DNA of 64,000 nucleotides from Branchiostoma floridae (GCF_000003815.2 NC_049995.1:3902330-3966329); one strand, 5' to 3'. Numbered from the stretch's first letter, positions 46,255 to 58,892 are shown. Made by a program: numbers and translations. Notes: generated by a model not told the origin, from the letters alone.

Positions 46255-47196
46255 ATTACAGACGAAAAACAATACCTCCATTTTCAATTAGAGGCACCTA
46301 GTAGAACTATAAGTGCTCTGACAGAGTCACTGGAGCATTGCATCATTTTCCAAACAGCTTCCTCTCCCTTCCCATTATACAGCTCCTATCTGCAGTGGCA
46401 TCTGCACAATCCTACATCCAATGAACCCAGGACTACCCGAGTCAATCCGGTATCCCTTTAGACCAAAAACAACACCTCCATTTTCACGGAGGTAACTAGA
46501 GGAAGTGCTCAGAGTTACTGAAGCATTGCATCATTTTCCAAGCAGCTGCCTCTCCCATCCTATTATACAGCCCCTATCTGCAGCCGCATCTGTGCAATCC
46601 TACATCCAATGAACCCGAAACTAACAGAGTCAATCCGGTATATCGCTCAGACCAAAAACAACACCTCCATTTTCAGGGAGGTAACTAGAAGAAGTAGAGT
46701 TACTGAAGCATTACATCATTTTCCAAGCAGCTGCCTCACCCATCCTATTATACAGCCCCTATCTGCAGCGGCATCTGCGCAATCCTATATCCAATGGACC
46801 CGGGACTACCCGAGTCATTCTGGTATCGCTCACACAAAAAACAATACCTCCATTTTCAGGGAGGTAACTAGAAGAAGTAGAGTTACTGAAGCATTGCATC
46901 ATTTTCCAAGCAGCTGCCTTTCCCCTCCCATTATACAGCCCCTATCTGCAGCGGCATCTGTACAATCCTACATCCAATGAACCCGGGACTACCCAAGTCA
47001 ATCTGGTATCGCTCAGACCAAAAACAACACCTCCATTTTCAGGGAGGTAACTAGAAGAGAGAGTTACTGAAGCATTGCATCATTTTCCACACAGCTGCCT
47101 CACCCATCCCATTATACAGCTCCTATCTGCAGCGGCATCTGCGCAATCCTACATCCAATGAACCCGGGGACTACCAGAGTCAATCCGGTATCGCTC
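46255..47196. mobile_element. Five-unit array of a hairpin-ended short element
   Basis: Units of about 183-200 bp begin at about 46261, 46461, 46650, 46833 and 47016. Each starts AAAACAAYACCTCC and forms a stem with GGAGGTA, followed at once by AACTAG in four of the five. The unit then continues through GTTACTGAAGCATTGCATCA, TATACAGC, CTATCTGCAG, CATCCAATGAACCC and CAATCCGGTATCGCTC. A hairpin just before CTAG is the known 3' signature of Helitrons and Helentron-associated elements. Tandem core repeats are usual in the pearl/mini-me type of short element. The first unit has a decayed hairpin. Plus-strand frames 46138-46461 and 46609-46980 are repeat translations. Confidence 0.7.
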
Positions 47197-47768
47197 CCCA
47201 AGTGAACTTGAAAGGAAAAGAAAATGAAAGTTTCAGAGAATCGGGTCACCTCTTGACCCTAACGGTGTTTATCGAAATTGAATCTATTGACTCCTGCCTT
47301 CTCCTGTTCCGTGAATCGATAAAGCAGACGTTACCGGAGTTTATGGCGATGCGAGCGTGTAATCTGGTATCTGACGCATGTCTACTGTTCATACATAAAG
47401 TTAACTACTGTCAAATTCATTGATTAAACTAGTAACACTTTCACGGAGGATGGAAAGGAAATCTAGTTTATGGAGTGCCTTTATGGGTACTTCAATACTG
47501 CGCAATCTGCAACAATGGATTGGGTACATACTATAACCTTTACTGGGGAAAATTATTGTATGATTTTATGTGACATCAGATGATTGGGAGACAACTGGAA
47601 GTCATGAAAAAATGATATGTCATATCAAATGCACATGTACCTACTAGATTAAACTTTCATCTTTGGGTTGACATTATCAAGAGTACATACATTAATAGTG
47701 ATATATGGTTCTCTTACTTTCTGAGGTCTTACTTCAGACAAATTTCAATGCTGTGTTGAAAAAATGTA
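47197..47768. other. No gene recognised
   Basis: The 73-codon plus-strand frame 47202-47423 is GC-richer at first, but has no recognisable motif. Confidence 0.4.
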
Positions 47769-47945
47769 CAGTCAAACCTGTCTATAGCGGCCACTCAAGG
47801 GACCGGACAAATTTGGCCACTATAGACAGGTGGCCTCTGTATAGAGGTGGCAACTTGTAGATAAAATACCCAAGGGACAGACAAAAAGTGGCCACTATGG
47901 ACAGGTGGCCCCTCTGTAGAGGTGGCCCCTAATACAGGTTTGACT
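47769..47945. mobile_element. Short MITE of the CAGTCAAACCTG family
   Basis: The ends CAGTCAAACCTG and CAGGTTTGACTG lie within a TA duplication, 177 bp in all. The internal repeats of GTGGCC and its inverse differ from the longer copies at 22469 and 58032. A further decayed left end (ACAGTCAAATCTGTACTAG) follows at about 47971-48080. Confidence 0.85.
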
Positions 47946-49198
47946 GTACCTGTCCTACATACACTCATGTACAGTCAAATCTGTACTAGTGATCACCTCT
48001 ACATAAGGACCACATGGAACCTTAGACAATTCTTCCTAATTATGGAAAATCCTGTTTATTAGGACCAGTTGTCCACAAGATTTTTCAGTCCCCAAAGTGG
48101 TTTTCTTGGGCAATGCATACACTGTGATAGCATACAGTATATACAAAATGTATGCTTACAAGACCACACGTTCAATGTTTCCTTTTGAAGTATTCCTATG
48201 GCTCTTCTTTCAAAGGTTTTGCCCTTTTGCATCAATAATACAACCTCTATGGGGACAACCTAGTTCAACTTACAGATAGAGAAATCCATAATGTAGTCAT
48301 GACAGACCACCCTCATGCATGGACTGCCATCTTCAATGGGATCATTCAATAGTTTGAAGCAGTGACACTTGAAATTAAGGGTCTTTGGGGGTATGTCACA
48401 AGACGGAAACTGCATACTACATGTATATTACTTACACCAAAGCAGCTAGCTGGTAATCTGCATATTTGGGAGTCTTTGCATGAAACATTTCAGGAGAGAA
48501 ATTCCTAGAATACTTCTAGCTAACAGTTTATCATACCAATACTATAGTCTAGCCCCTGCCATAGTACTGTGTGGTCCAAGGGCTATAGAAATGAAGATAG
48601 GCATTGACCTACACTGTAAGGTGTGTGAAGGAATTAACTGTAGTCACCTACCTAGGACAACAGGTCAAAGCATACAGTGGTAGTGGTATGCATATCAAGT
48701 TCCCAATTATTACCACCAATTCCCCAAGCAATAAGTTCATATTGCATTTCTGTACACTGTACATTACAATGTGTCAACCAGTATTTCCAATACTCCCTTT
48801 TTTTTCCAAAATGATGTTTCTTACCTTTGTAGTTACTCCACAATGTCTTGGCTTGCTGTGTTACCACTGTTTCATGAAATCAGCTACCAGGTTCATCAGT
48901 TCAGTGGTCTTCAGAATTTTATATGTTGTCAATGGAAGAGTGCAGCTGACCCTGAAGAAACATAATAAAAAAAAAGGAAATTGTAAATGAAATATTCAAC
49001 ATTAGCAAGCAAATAGAATATTGCCTATTTTGTAGAGGGAATAAAACACCCTTGGACATGGTAAGAAAATGCAATTTTAATTATGATTCCTCATAAAAGA
49101 CCATTACCGGTATGCATAAACCCTGGATTATTAGAAACTTGCATTTAATTCATGGGTGAAAAGGTCATAACAAACAAATAAAATTGGTGTCGTCTTAC
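47946..49198. other. No gene; decayed MITE end
   Basis: Besides the MITE fragment at 47971-48080, only short overlapping frames are present. None is supported. Confidence 0.4.
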
Positions 49199-49273
49199 AA
49201 GGAAGTGATCCATAGTCTCGATCAATCGGCAGGCCCCATTTTCCAGCACTGATGTAGTTTATTTTACGACCGT
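49199..49273 (-). other. Candidate internal exon, 75 bp, phase 1 to phase 1
   Basis: On the minus strand, the acceptor GTCGGGATTCAG precedes a 75-bp segment open in one frame only (reading GRKINYISAGKWGLPIDRDY and on) and ending at the donor CTT/GTAAGA. The flanks are GC-elevated. Joining it to the candidate exon at 50765-50878 completes an Asp codon and keeps the frame. No family is recognised, and segments this short are often open by chance. Confidence 0.25.
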
Positions 49274-50764
49274 CTGAATCCCGACACCCCATTTAGGAAA
49301 ATAAGACATAAACGGAGAGGTGATGAGAGATAGGGGGAACCTTGGGAAGTTATTGGAAGGGAAATTGATTGCCTAAGAGGCCGTTGCGTCAGCCTCGTCA
49401 TGGTGAGTCTATAGTCTAATACCCGAAAAAGCCATGAGAAATATTCTGTTCCACTAAACTTATCACTGCTATAGGGGTGTCCTTAATGCATTTCAAGGGG
49501 TTTAATCAAATTCTGGCAGTAGGATGAATGTAAGGTCTGGTTAGCTTTTCTGTCCTACATTACACACTTTTTATTTAGAGCAAGAAATAAAAGACCTTAC
49601 ATCTTGCAATATCTAAGAATTTTTGAATTTATTCATTTTAGTGAATAAATCCATGACAAGCCAACATCTCATGCTGTCAGTCTCCAGTTACACCATCTTC
49701 TGCCTCACATCCTGTCACTCTACAACATTCAAATAACTATGAATGCACACAAATGCAAACAAACTTGCAGACCCAAAGCAATACCTCCCTTCTCATGGAG
49801 GTAACAAAACTGAATCTTAATACGTTGTGCCATTCCATGAATTACAAGTCTACAGAGGACCGCACTATATCATACCTAACTGATTTCATTTTAGATGCTC
49901 ACACTGTATTCCATTTTAATAACTTTGCACAGTATGCGACACCTTACATGTTAACCCTATACGATAGAGGACATGTGGAGTTATAAATAGTATCCATTTT
50001 AACATAATGATTGTCTCAGCATTCTGTGTCCTTGTAAACTCCACCTTTTGGAGACCACTTGTTGTTTAACAGATGGAGGCAGCTATGGGGCATGACATCA
50101 GGTCACACAGGGCACAGTTACACGGTTAGGTCAGGTTCTTTAGCTCAATTTGTCAACAGTAAGCCACACATACTGTCAACAACAAGTGTATGGAATGAAA
50201 TGGCATAAAGTCAGCATCTTATTCTCGAGGCAAAAAGGTTTGCTTAGGATTTCATTCCTTTGTAATGTTTTCTTACTTTGCATATTTCCAAGAAATTTAC
50301 TCAAATACGTTGCAAGTTTGAAGCTCGACTGCTGTCATTTAACTGACATGCACGCTATGAGAAAGGGTTGCAGTCCTTAGAATAGGACATTAAGCCTTGT
50401 TCCACTGTTCATCGTGCGTGTTAAAAAGAGCTACTGTGAACTCAGTACTGTAAACTAGTCCTGTAAATTCAATACACAGTATTTGTCTTCTCTGCCACGA
50501 ACAGTGAAAGAATGTGAGATAAAATTGTCAGTTTCACTTTTATTTTGAAAAGGTTTGGCACCCAACCAGACAATCCGATCTCTCCAAAAATCAAATAATG
50601 TTCTTGGCAGGTCACTTATTAGTCCTATTTGCATAGGGCAAAATCATATATTATTTCTGAAATGGAGTACGATTCAGACAACATCGGACAAGGAAAAATA
50701 CATCCATTTCTGTTTCTCATCAAAAATGGACCATAATTGTCCAGAAGACAAATGGAAGGCTTAC
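49274..50764. other. No gene; one hairpin element
   Basis: 49774-49806 carries ACCCAAAGCAATACCTCCC, then TCTCATGGAGGTAACA. This is the same terminal hairpin as at 16159-16181 and in the 46-47 kb array, again preceded by a CA-rich stretch. The plus-strand frames 49753-49986 and 50150-50380 are not supported. Confidence 0.45.
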
Positions 50765-50878
50765 CGTCATCGGACATCAATAGCAATTTCCCCGCTTGTA
50801 CAATCGTCCAAAAGACTTCTAATTGCATTGGGAATTTTTGGTTCGATGGGAGAGGGTCCGTGATGTGAACTTCCTGAC
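50765..50878 (-). other. Candidate internal exon, 114 bp, phase 1 to phase 1
   Basis: The minus-strand acceptor TTTTCCTAACGATCAG and donor GACG/GTAAGC bound a 114-bp segment. It is open throughout in one frame (38 codons, including LEVFWTIVQAGKLLLMSDD). Its phases match the candidate exon at 49199-49273, which would be next downstream. The product is unidentified. This is a splice-based inference only. Confidence 0.25.
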
Positions 50879-52702
50879 CTGATCGTTAGGAAAACAGACG
50901 ATTTTCCTGCCAATAACTGACAGGGAGAGCTTTACGAAGACGAATGAGGGGTGCGTCCCATCTGTTTGTGTTTAAAATAATCAATATACATCTGGGAGCC
51001 GATTTTACTGCAATTCTCTGTAGTAAAACTTAGATGCCACGTTAAGATCATCTTCGCAGAGGTAATTATCTTTTCGACTTTTACATTTCAAGTTTTTATA
51101 CGGGACAAGGATAAAAAGAGATTAGAATGCAGATTTATACCTTTATTGAATCTGTTATGAGCCATATATGATAAGACAGCTTTGAGAAAAACATGAGTTT
51201 CTTATCTTAAAGGAAAAAAACAAACTGCATTTTTGGGTTAGATCCAAGTACTAGAATGTACTTCACAGGTTGCATAGTAAGAAACAAGTAGTTTGATAAG
51301 AAACTGCCTCAAGTAGAAGCTTCTTTCCTGCAATCTTATCTTTTCAAGGAACTGTTTTACATGATAGTTACTCAAGATACAGTCATCAATTGATTCCTGT
51401 TTCTGCAGGCAGTCTTTATCTTTGTTCTGAGTTCTGAATATGGCAAATGAGCTATCTGTTAGCTTATTTGACCAGATTGAAGGTAAAAGTAAACTTTGTA
51501 AGAACTTAGTTGAACTAGGAGAACTTTGTAGGTTTGGATAATGTGAAAGAAGAATTGATTTCACATTCAACATGATTCTAATTCAACAGTTGTGCCTCTT
51601 GTTGGAAAATTGCCTGCAAAATGAAAATCTGTCGTAAACATCACTAAAAAATTTTATTCTGTCAGTAAAATTCAGCACATATTGAAGTAACATCACTTTT
51701 TATTTGCAAAATCTATTATCTTGAAACCGTTTTTGCAGGCTTTGGGTCATAAATATATATCACAAAATACCTCAAAGCTTTTAAGTCTCTTTTACTACAT
51801 ACCGTCTGATTTCTGAATTTTACATGATGATGATAAAGACTTAAGCTATACATTCTTTATCCTCGACATTTAATTGATACAGTGCTAATAAGTTAAAACT
51901 TAATTGCTAGGAAGATCTACTAGTACTAGTGCTATTTCACATGTACTATTGTCCTAAATTACGGCAAGCAGTTTTCAACATTTACATCAGCTTAATTTCC
52001 TAGTAGGGGAGGGGGCATTCGCAGTGTTATAAGTTCGCAGTTAAAACAGTTATAAACACGCAAATACTTGTTTGTTTTATTCCTTGTACGATAAGCATTC
52101 CCTTGTAATTTTTCGTATGTTTGCAAATGTATTATTCTAAAGTGTGTAATTCAGTGTCTTCTGACGTTGCAATTATTATAAAAAATCAAGACAGAGCACA
52201 TGTTAACAATGTGATAGGCTCACCACAAATATTTCACGATTTACAGTGTTCTAGACAGTCGGAATTGATTTTGCGAGCAGCTTGCAGGACCCCTGGTCAA
52301 AGGGTGTCTCCCTCCAAACATCACACAGAATTGATCCACAGGCTCAGCCTTGCAAATTACACATCAGGAATTCAGCATGGGTTTTCCCCACCATTGATCC
52401 TTGGCAAGACTTGTACTACACAGACACCGAAATCAATGCCTCCGTATTCTAGCTTGGTGAACTTGAAACAATCTGTACTTTCTGACTTATCATGTTTGTC
52501 AAGGCCAATCATAAGGCAAGGGATTTTGCTAAATTATGGGGGGATTTGTTGCTGGGTTTGTTGTTAGCAGTATAGTAGAAAAGGATGCGAATGAATTTCT
52601 GAACAAGTTTGCAAAGAAGGTGCTGAAAAGAACCTTTTGCTAGCATGATAAAGTTATAAGCCATTGAAACGGTGCATGGTGTTGTAACTGGTAACCAAAG
52701 GA
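50879..52702. other. No gene; possible regulatory block at 50880-51070
   Basis: 50880-51070 contains TGTTTGTGTTTA, AATCAATA and TAATTATC, motifs of the kind bound by forkhead and homeodomain proteins, which suggests an enhancer. The plus-strand 148-codon frame 52121-52567 has no motif and is rejected as a gene. Confidence 0.3.
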
Positions 52703-53125
52703 AAGGCATATTCAGTCATTCTTTTCTCAATTGGAAGGCATCTTCAGTACTAAGGACAGTCACCACTTTTCTTGTTTTCAAGGTAAATTCAGTGCCATGG
52801 ACAACCATTCTTTTCTCAATAGGAATGCATGTTCAGTACCAAGAACAGAGAGTCTTCTTTTCAAGGCAAATTCAGTACCAAGGACAGACATTCCTTTCTC
52901 AATTGGAAGGCATGTTCAGTCCCAAGATAGTCACTGCTTTTCTTACTCGGAAGGCATATTCAGTACCATGAAGGACAGCCATTCTTTTCTCAATTGGAAG
53001 GCATGTTAAGTACCAAGGACAGTCATGCTTTTCTTATTTGGGAGGTATGTTTAGTACTAAGAACAGTCACTGTTTTTTAATTGGAAGGGATATTCAGTAC
53101 CAAGGACAGTCATTCTTTTCTCAAT
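52703..53125. repeat. Minisatellite, about 45-60 bp unit, eight or more copies
   Basis: The unit reads roughly TTCAGTACCAAGGACAG, then TCATTCTTTTCTCAATTGG, then AAGGCATA. It recurs from 52703 to about 53125 with substitutions and length changes. The overlapping plus-strand frames 52672-52971 and 52731-53009 are its translations. Confidence 0.88.
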
Positions 53126-53828
53126 AGAAACACAACATTTTTTTCTAGGCCTTACCAGACACCATAAGTACTCCACTACAATACAAAACGAAAAGGGTAG
53201 CACCCAAACGTGATGAGATCTGCTTCCCTCGTCTGCACTGAGATTACCACATTGTTCATCCTCATCGATCTCAGCGGGAAATCCATACGTCCAAGGCCTT
53301 CAGAGTTAGGTTTAATCCTCTAGGCTTGATGTACCTGTGTGTGTGTGTCACCAAGGAGCCATATTAACCAACAGTTACTCCTAACCAAATTTCCCCTTAT
53401 GCTAGTCTGTGGATTATTCAGGATACGTAGTTGTGTCAAGGCATATTTGAGACGCATGGCCTGATTTTACTTGAGGTGGCAAAGAGCACATAGATGGTAA
53501 GGGAATACATTCTGGTCCTTTCATTGTTCAGAAGCATGTGATTTAGTAGTTTATACAAAGCTCTACGGCTTTAATATTTCCCTGTCCCATTCATTGGGAC
53601 GCCTTGTATACAATGTAGTTAGTATATTTTACTAAGTTTAAAGTTTTTTTTTCATCAATGATGATCAGATTTTTTGTGAAATTCTTGTCCATCCCAACAA
53701 GCATTTCCATTCTCTTATGGGTCCTGGAGACAGCACTGAGTTGATTTTTGCCTGATCTAATCCTTATTATTGAAAAAAAATTTAGCCCATTTCATCAACA
53801 TTACCTTGACGAATGCAGGCTTACACTC
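53126..53828. other. No gene; fragment of a dispersed repeat
   Basis: 53693-53737 (CCCAACAAGC, then ATGGGTCCTGGAGACAGC) matches 62597-62647. A GTGTGTGTGT run is near 53338. No exon is supported. Confidence 0.4.
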
Positions 53829-54175
53829 TTTCTAGCATGGTTCCAGTATACACATTACAAGAGGAAACTTGTAATATGGTTCCAGCATACACATTACAAG
53901 AAGAAACATCTCCACCTACCTCTCACCTACCATCCATAGAGCCTGACAAAACAAAACCCAGACCTACGTCAGACTGAGACAATGTAACGCCCCTAAAAGT
54001 GCTTAACAAGAAGCTAAGTTCCACAGTAGGCCAGCTAAATATTTCCACCTACCTCACACCTACCCTCCATAGAGCCAGACAAACAAAACCCAGACCTACG
54101 TCAGACTGAGAACATGTAACGCCCTAAAGTGCTCGACAAGAAGCTACGATCCGCGCTAGGCTAGCTAAATGGACG
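53829..54175. repeat. Two nested tandem duplications
   Basis: A ~38-bp unit (GGTTCCAGTATACACATTAC, with AAGAGGAAAC) occurs twice at 53839-53910. A ~130-bp unit (CCACCTACCTC, CATAGAGCC, AGACCTACGTCAGACTGAG, TGTAACGCCC, GACAAGAAGCTA) occurs twice at about 53911-54170. The plus-strand frame 53748-53939 lies within. Confidence 0.8.
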
Positions 54176-56945
54176 GCTTACATGTGATCGTAAGCCCCTC
54201 TCCTTTCCTCCGAGCTACCGATGACATTTCACAGAGTGATAGATCTGCTGGATTTTCACTTTAGCGGGATAACAGGGCTTACTGAAAGATGTTTTGACTT
54301 TCCAGGGGGTTTCAAGGGGAAAATGGTGTTCTTTGTTCAAAATCCTGGACTTTCATGAGTTGGGAAGATAGTGGTAGAACTGAGGAGGTCCAACAATGAT
54401 TGAACTAGTGACTTTAGTGGCTGGCTTTGAACAGGGGAAAAATCACAGCCATTGAAATGGTGACACATGACATGGTCTAAGTTTAACTGTTAGGCCACAC
54501 CAATTTTATCTGTTGCTTTTTGATTTTTTTTTCCAGAAAAAAATGGACAAGCAGGTAAAAAAAAATGGGTGGAGAGATTGAGGGGCTAACTCAAGTTATC
54601 ACAACATAAACAATAACACATCTAACAAATAATAAGTTTTCAGACTTCCTTGGCACATTTTATGCAACAAATCAATATTTAAGGTGTTTTCTGATCCAAA
54701 GATACAAGTCTTGGTGGCCAGGGAAACTGATTAAGATTCTGCACTACTGTCATGTTGTAACATCGATAATCATATTCCTCAGGAGACCAACAGAAATGAA
54801 ATAATGGATACAAAGGGGGAAAAGATTAAACAAGACTGTTACAAGATGTATCGAGAAATAACTACATTTCCTATACTATATCTAAGTTGATTGAGGCATG
54901 CGTACACTGTAGGTAACTCAATATTACAGACATCAAATTACAGAGGCACTAGATTCAGGGCTCAGAGTACTAAATAAATCCAATCAAATTTTTCTCCTAT
55001 AAATGATTTATAGGAACTGAATATTTTTAGCATGCAAAGTTACAACTTATTCATATTTCTGTCTGAATCTTCAAAAGCATTCCCTCCAAATTGCTGGCAT
55101 TCATCACAAGCCATGTCATCATTAAACGTAGAACAACTTTACACATTTCAATTGGAAAACATGCTCCTGCAATTGGTGAAACACTACCTTTTTCAACAAC
55201 ACAAAAATGCAATTTCTTTCATAGCTTGGTAGGAGTCTCCTTAATTGCAAATATAAATCTGCCAAATGACACTGTAAAATATATCTTTATTTTGTTCAAT
55301 AAAGTATAGCTCCAGGGGTCTATATATTCCAATTACTGTCTTAATCAGGGACTAGAAGATGTATCTGTTAGACAAAAATAAGACATAAAACTCCTTACAT
55401 CTTTGAATTGTCAAACAATACAGCATATCGCACAATAATCATACCATAACCACTTATAACCTTACAAGAACCATTAGTGATTATGTCCCCTGACTCTACT
55501 TTATATAATCATTATGGCTTATCAAATAATTATGACTAAGCTAACGATGACTTCTCATCAGAAGTTTAATGACTGGAAGGGGGGCCGAGACATTGAAAAC
55601 TTGTTACCGCTTATCAAAAATGACATTGAAGAATTTTCCGTCCATGCGACGGTATAGCGAAGGATTTGGCAGAGTTGTTGGCGGTTAATTGCTTTGGAGT
55701 TTGGGGACCGCGCCGCATGTCGCGAACGTTTCTCGGGGATTGCGTGTCAATTAACCCGTGGTGCGTCTGCAATAATGTTGGGTTATGTTGGTTAACAGCG
55801 ATAGACAGGGCCTACATGGGTGGCATGGTTAAACAGTACAACATTTCCTTCATCATTTCATGACATGTAACGGGGGCCGCCCTAAGACGGTTCCCGTCGT
55901 AAGACGGAACGGATTTTTTGCTGATCTTATTATCCATAAGTACACCGTGTTTGTTGCTACTGACTATGCTGATTACAAAGGTAAATAAACCAAGTCCATG
56001 CACACAGCTTTAATTTACATTCCAAGTATACTTTAACATATTTACTTCATGTTTAAAAAAAAAACAGAATTCTAACAGTAATGTTGACAGTGCTGAATCA
56101 CTGCGGTCACCGGCCTCTGCGTATTGGCGGCTCGTGTCGCTAACTATACGAACTCTTTCAAGCAGTCACACAACTGCCATGATACACATAAATAAAGCTC
56201 CATAAAAACACTATGAATATGGGTCTTCAAATGTCTGTTGAGTACAAAAGCAACCAAAAGGAAGCGACATAAACATTGCCACCATTGTACTCCCAAGGGA
56301 GTGTGGCCGTGAAGGTGACAGACTAGAGAACGCTACAAAAATTTATTTGACGCTAACAAATGATTCGTGCTGTCTATGAAAATAAGACTTGATAGAGAGA
56401 TGTAGATGATATTTTCATATAATCAGACAGAGTTTTGTTGGTGTTTGCGGTGTCTTTTTTTCGTAATGGTTTTTTTAGTCGGGCATTCACAATCAGTGCA
56501 TTCAGCCCATTGCCCGTAAAAACATCAGCTGGATTGTTCTAGGTACAGCCTTCCTCGTGTGAGACAAGAAGTACATACAGTCACGATTTTACTGTCAAAA
56601 GAAAGCTAAAATATCATATTATTAATGTTTTTCTGTGTACTTAAATTTACCACTTACTTCTGAAGAGAGCAAAATGTAAAAAAAGCGTACCGAGTTAGGC
56701 ACACTGTCCAGCGTAGCACAAAATTGGAAGGTTACATACACGAAATTGTCTCACAGTGTTTGCCGCTTGTAACATGCAGCGCGAAAGGTTCATGAACCAC
56801 ATGAATACATTTCTTATTCAAGTATGTTGTTCAAATCTATGTGTAAAAAATTCAGTCATCAAAATTTGACCACTCTCAGGCAACTAGCGATGGAGCGCCA
56901 TGAGTTTGAGCGCAAGAAAAAGCGTACCGTGTTGGGGCACCTCCC
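54176..56945. other. No gene; CpG-rich block at 55620-55780
   Basis: A minus-strand SINE-like scrap is possible at about 54400-54500. The block 55620-55780 is GC-richer. It has a strong minus-strand acceptor (CATTATTGCAG near 55770) and about 50 open codons, but no donor, so it is left uncalled. A short hairpin lies at about 55870-55905. Confidence 0.35.
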
Positions 56946-57167
56946 GTTAACACTAATTCACCTTTATTCGTTGGGTAACCTATATCCGTTGCTTTTAAAT
57001 GCAGGGTACGTAGGCACATCAAGTCGACAGGTGATAGTTTTAAACTGCAATATCCTGAAAATATTGCAATTGGAAACTAACGTCCGTCGACGTGATATCC
57101 CCAAATACCCTGTTTTTAAAAACAACGGATATAGGTAACTCAACGGATAAAGGTGAACTAGCGTTAC
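56946..57167. mobile_element. Near-complete 222-bp palindrome (fold-back MITE)
   Basis: The left half begins GTTAACACTAATTCACC and the right half, inverted, GTAACGCTAGTTCACC. Both continue through ACCTATATCCGTTG, TTTTAAA, CAGGGTA and inward to GCAATATC facing its inverse, leaving almost no loop. The overlapping frames on both strands (56824-57138 and 56964-57179) encode similar peptides because of this symmetry and are not genes. Confidence 0.88.
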
Positions 57168-58031
57168 AGGAATAGACAAAACTTTCCAAAGAAAAAGAGG
57201 TATAACATTGTTTTAGGTTTGCTCACCACTTAAAAATTTTTTTCATCTTACTCATGTTTTATGAGCCCATACTGTCGATTTTCCTGCCAGGGTTAAATAT
57301 GTCATCTTTAGCTAATGAAAGTAACATTTTCAACAGTTCAAGACCTTTCAACTGCTAATGGTGAGTAGGACAGTGCTAATCTCTGTTTCTACAGCCCTTG
57401 GGCCTCACAGTTGAGCAAGCTCTACAGTAAGGGGCTAGCAGTGGCATGTATATTCCTCTACCTCATATATCTTCCTTTTATTTATGTGATATTCCAAGGG
57501 ATCTGTAAATCTATACTATTCCATAATTTTGTCCCCAAAAATTGTCAAATGTCCTAAACAGCTAAATTTCTATCAAAATCCATTTTTACTAATTCTTATT
57601 CATGTACTGCTGATGAAACATTCATCAAATTCTTGATGCCTTCCCAAAATCAACTTTACGATCGTTTTTCCATACTTGACGATAATTGGACGGGGCAAAT
57701 GTGCTTTTACACCAAGTTGGGGAATAACTACGTCTCATAGCTTGTTAACGTTTACATTACCTGATAAACTGTGCTAATTCCCTTCAAACCCATGTTCCTT
57801 ATTGTCTATCAAAGCTCATCACCTCTGGCTTAGCACACCTTGATTGGCAATTATAGCAAATTAGGAGACAGAACTGGAAGATAACAATGTGTACATCATT
57901 TATGATGTCTTAGAAAGTACATGTTAAGTATGTAAATTGACTGAATAGGGGCACTGGTATTGAGTATTTTTTTTTCTTCCTTCAGTTTGTTTGTTTTTGT
58001 ATCATTTCACACATTAACCACAGTGATGGTA
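57168..58031. other. No gene; dispersed repeat fragment
   Basis: 57239-57365 resembles 30384-30490 (GATTTTGCTGGTTAAATGTG versus GATTTTCCTGCCAGGGTTAA, and following sequence). No gene is supported. Confidence 0.4.
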
Positions 58032-58474
58032 CAGTCAAACCTGCCCGAGCGACCACCTCTTCTCAGCGACCACCTGGCCATTTCGACCACTTTTTCTCGG
58101 TCCCGATTTATTTTCCCATTGACGTAAGCATTAAGCGACCTTTTCTCAATGACCACCTGGCCAACTCGACCGCGACCGGCCCAAATTGGGACCCATAACG
58201 ACCGCATCATTTTCAAAATTGAGGTTTTCATCGATTTTTGATGTTAACTAGCACGATTTTGTGCCAAAATCGGCCAGTTTTCGTCGGATTTTGGAGTTAA
58301 ATTTACAGTTTACAGTGTGCCTGTTGTATTTGAGATTAAAGGCCTCGCTTCTTTGCGTGTGCTTGCTTTATGCCATTAAGCACAATGGAAACCATTTATA
58401 CTTTCCATCGGGCATGTTTAGAGTCGATACTCTTCTCAGCGACCACCTGTCCAAACCGACCGCAGGTTTGACCG
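58032..58474. mobile_element. MITE, CAGTCAAACCTG family, opposite orientation
   Basis: The left end CAGTCAAACCTGCCCGAGCG and the slightly decayed right end GCAGGTTTGACCG sit between TA dinucleotides. The body is the reverse complement of 22469-22952 over nearly its whole length, with a few small deletions. Confidence 0.88.
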
Positions 58475-58696
58475 TAATTCTAATTCTGTTTCTGCAGTTA
58501 TTGAGTTAGACTTAGAGGTAGAATTGCTCCTTCTCTCTCTACTTTTGATACATAAGATAAATTAACAATGTAGAAGCAAAAGTATTCCCATTTTTAAGGC
58601 CGTAGGAGCAGTTGGTTTTAATGTTTATTGTTTATTGTTTATTGTTTATTAACTCCTTTAGTTGTTAGCATTCAATGCAACAACTAATCTTCCAGG
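58475..58696. other. No gene; TTTATTG simple repeat
   Basis: Four imperfect copies of TTTATTG lie at about 58622-58650. Nothing else was seen. Confidence 0.5.
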
Positions 58697-58892
58697 AGTA
58701 ATACACTGTGTACAGGGCACTGAATTGCAAGTCGAAACCTTACCCTTTAATTCCACCACCTTTTACCTCTAACTGAAGTCATGTTAAGTGCCTTTCCCAA
58801 GCTAAGGGCACAAAATCAGACGGATGACAGGATTTGAACCCAGGTCCTTTGGATTTTGGGCCAAACACCTTACAGTTCCACCACACTTTTGA
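58697..58892 (-). mobile_element. tRNA-derived SINE, minus orientation
   Basis: The minus strand reads GTGGTGGAACTGTAAGGTGT (A box region), then GACCTGGGTTCAAATCCTGTC (near-perfect B box), GGGAAAGGCACTTAACATGA and AGGTAAAAGGTGG. The order is the same as in the copy at 63761. Confidence 0.82.

Noticed and set aside
52121-52567. 148-codon plus-strand open frame
   Set aside because: Low-information translation with no domain and no supporting context; treated as chance.
55620-55780. Minus-strand exon with a strong acceptor
   Set aside because: Open for about 50 codons but ends in a stop with no usable donor and no similarity; left as a GC-rich block.
56824-57179. Similar peptides on both strands
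   Set aside because: Produced by the near-perfect palindrome, not by two genes.
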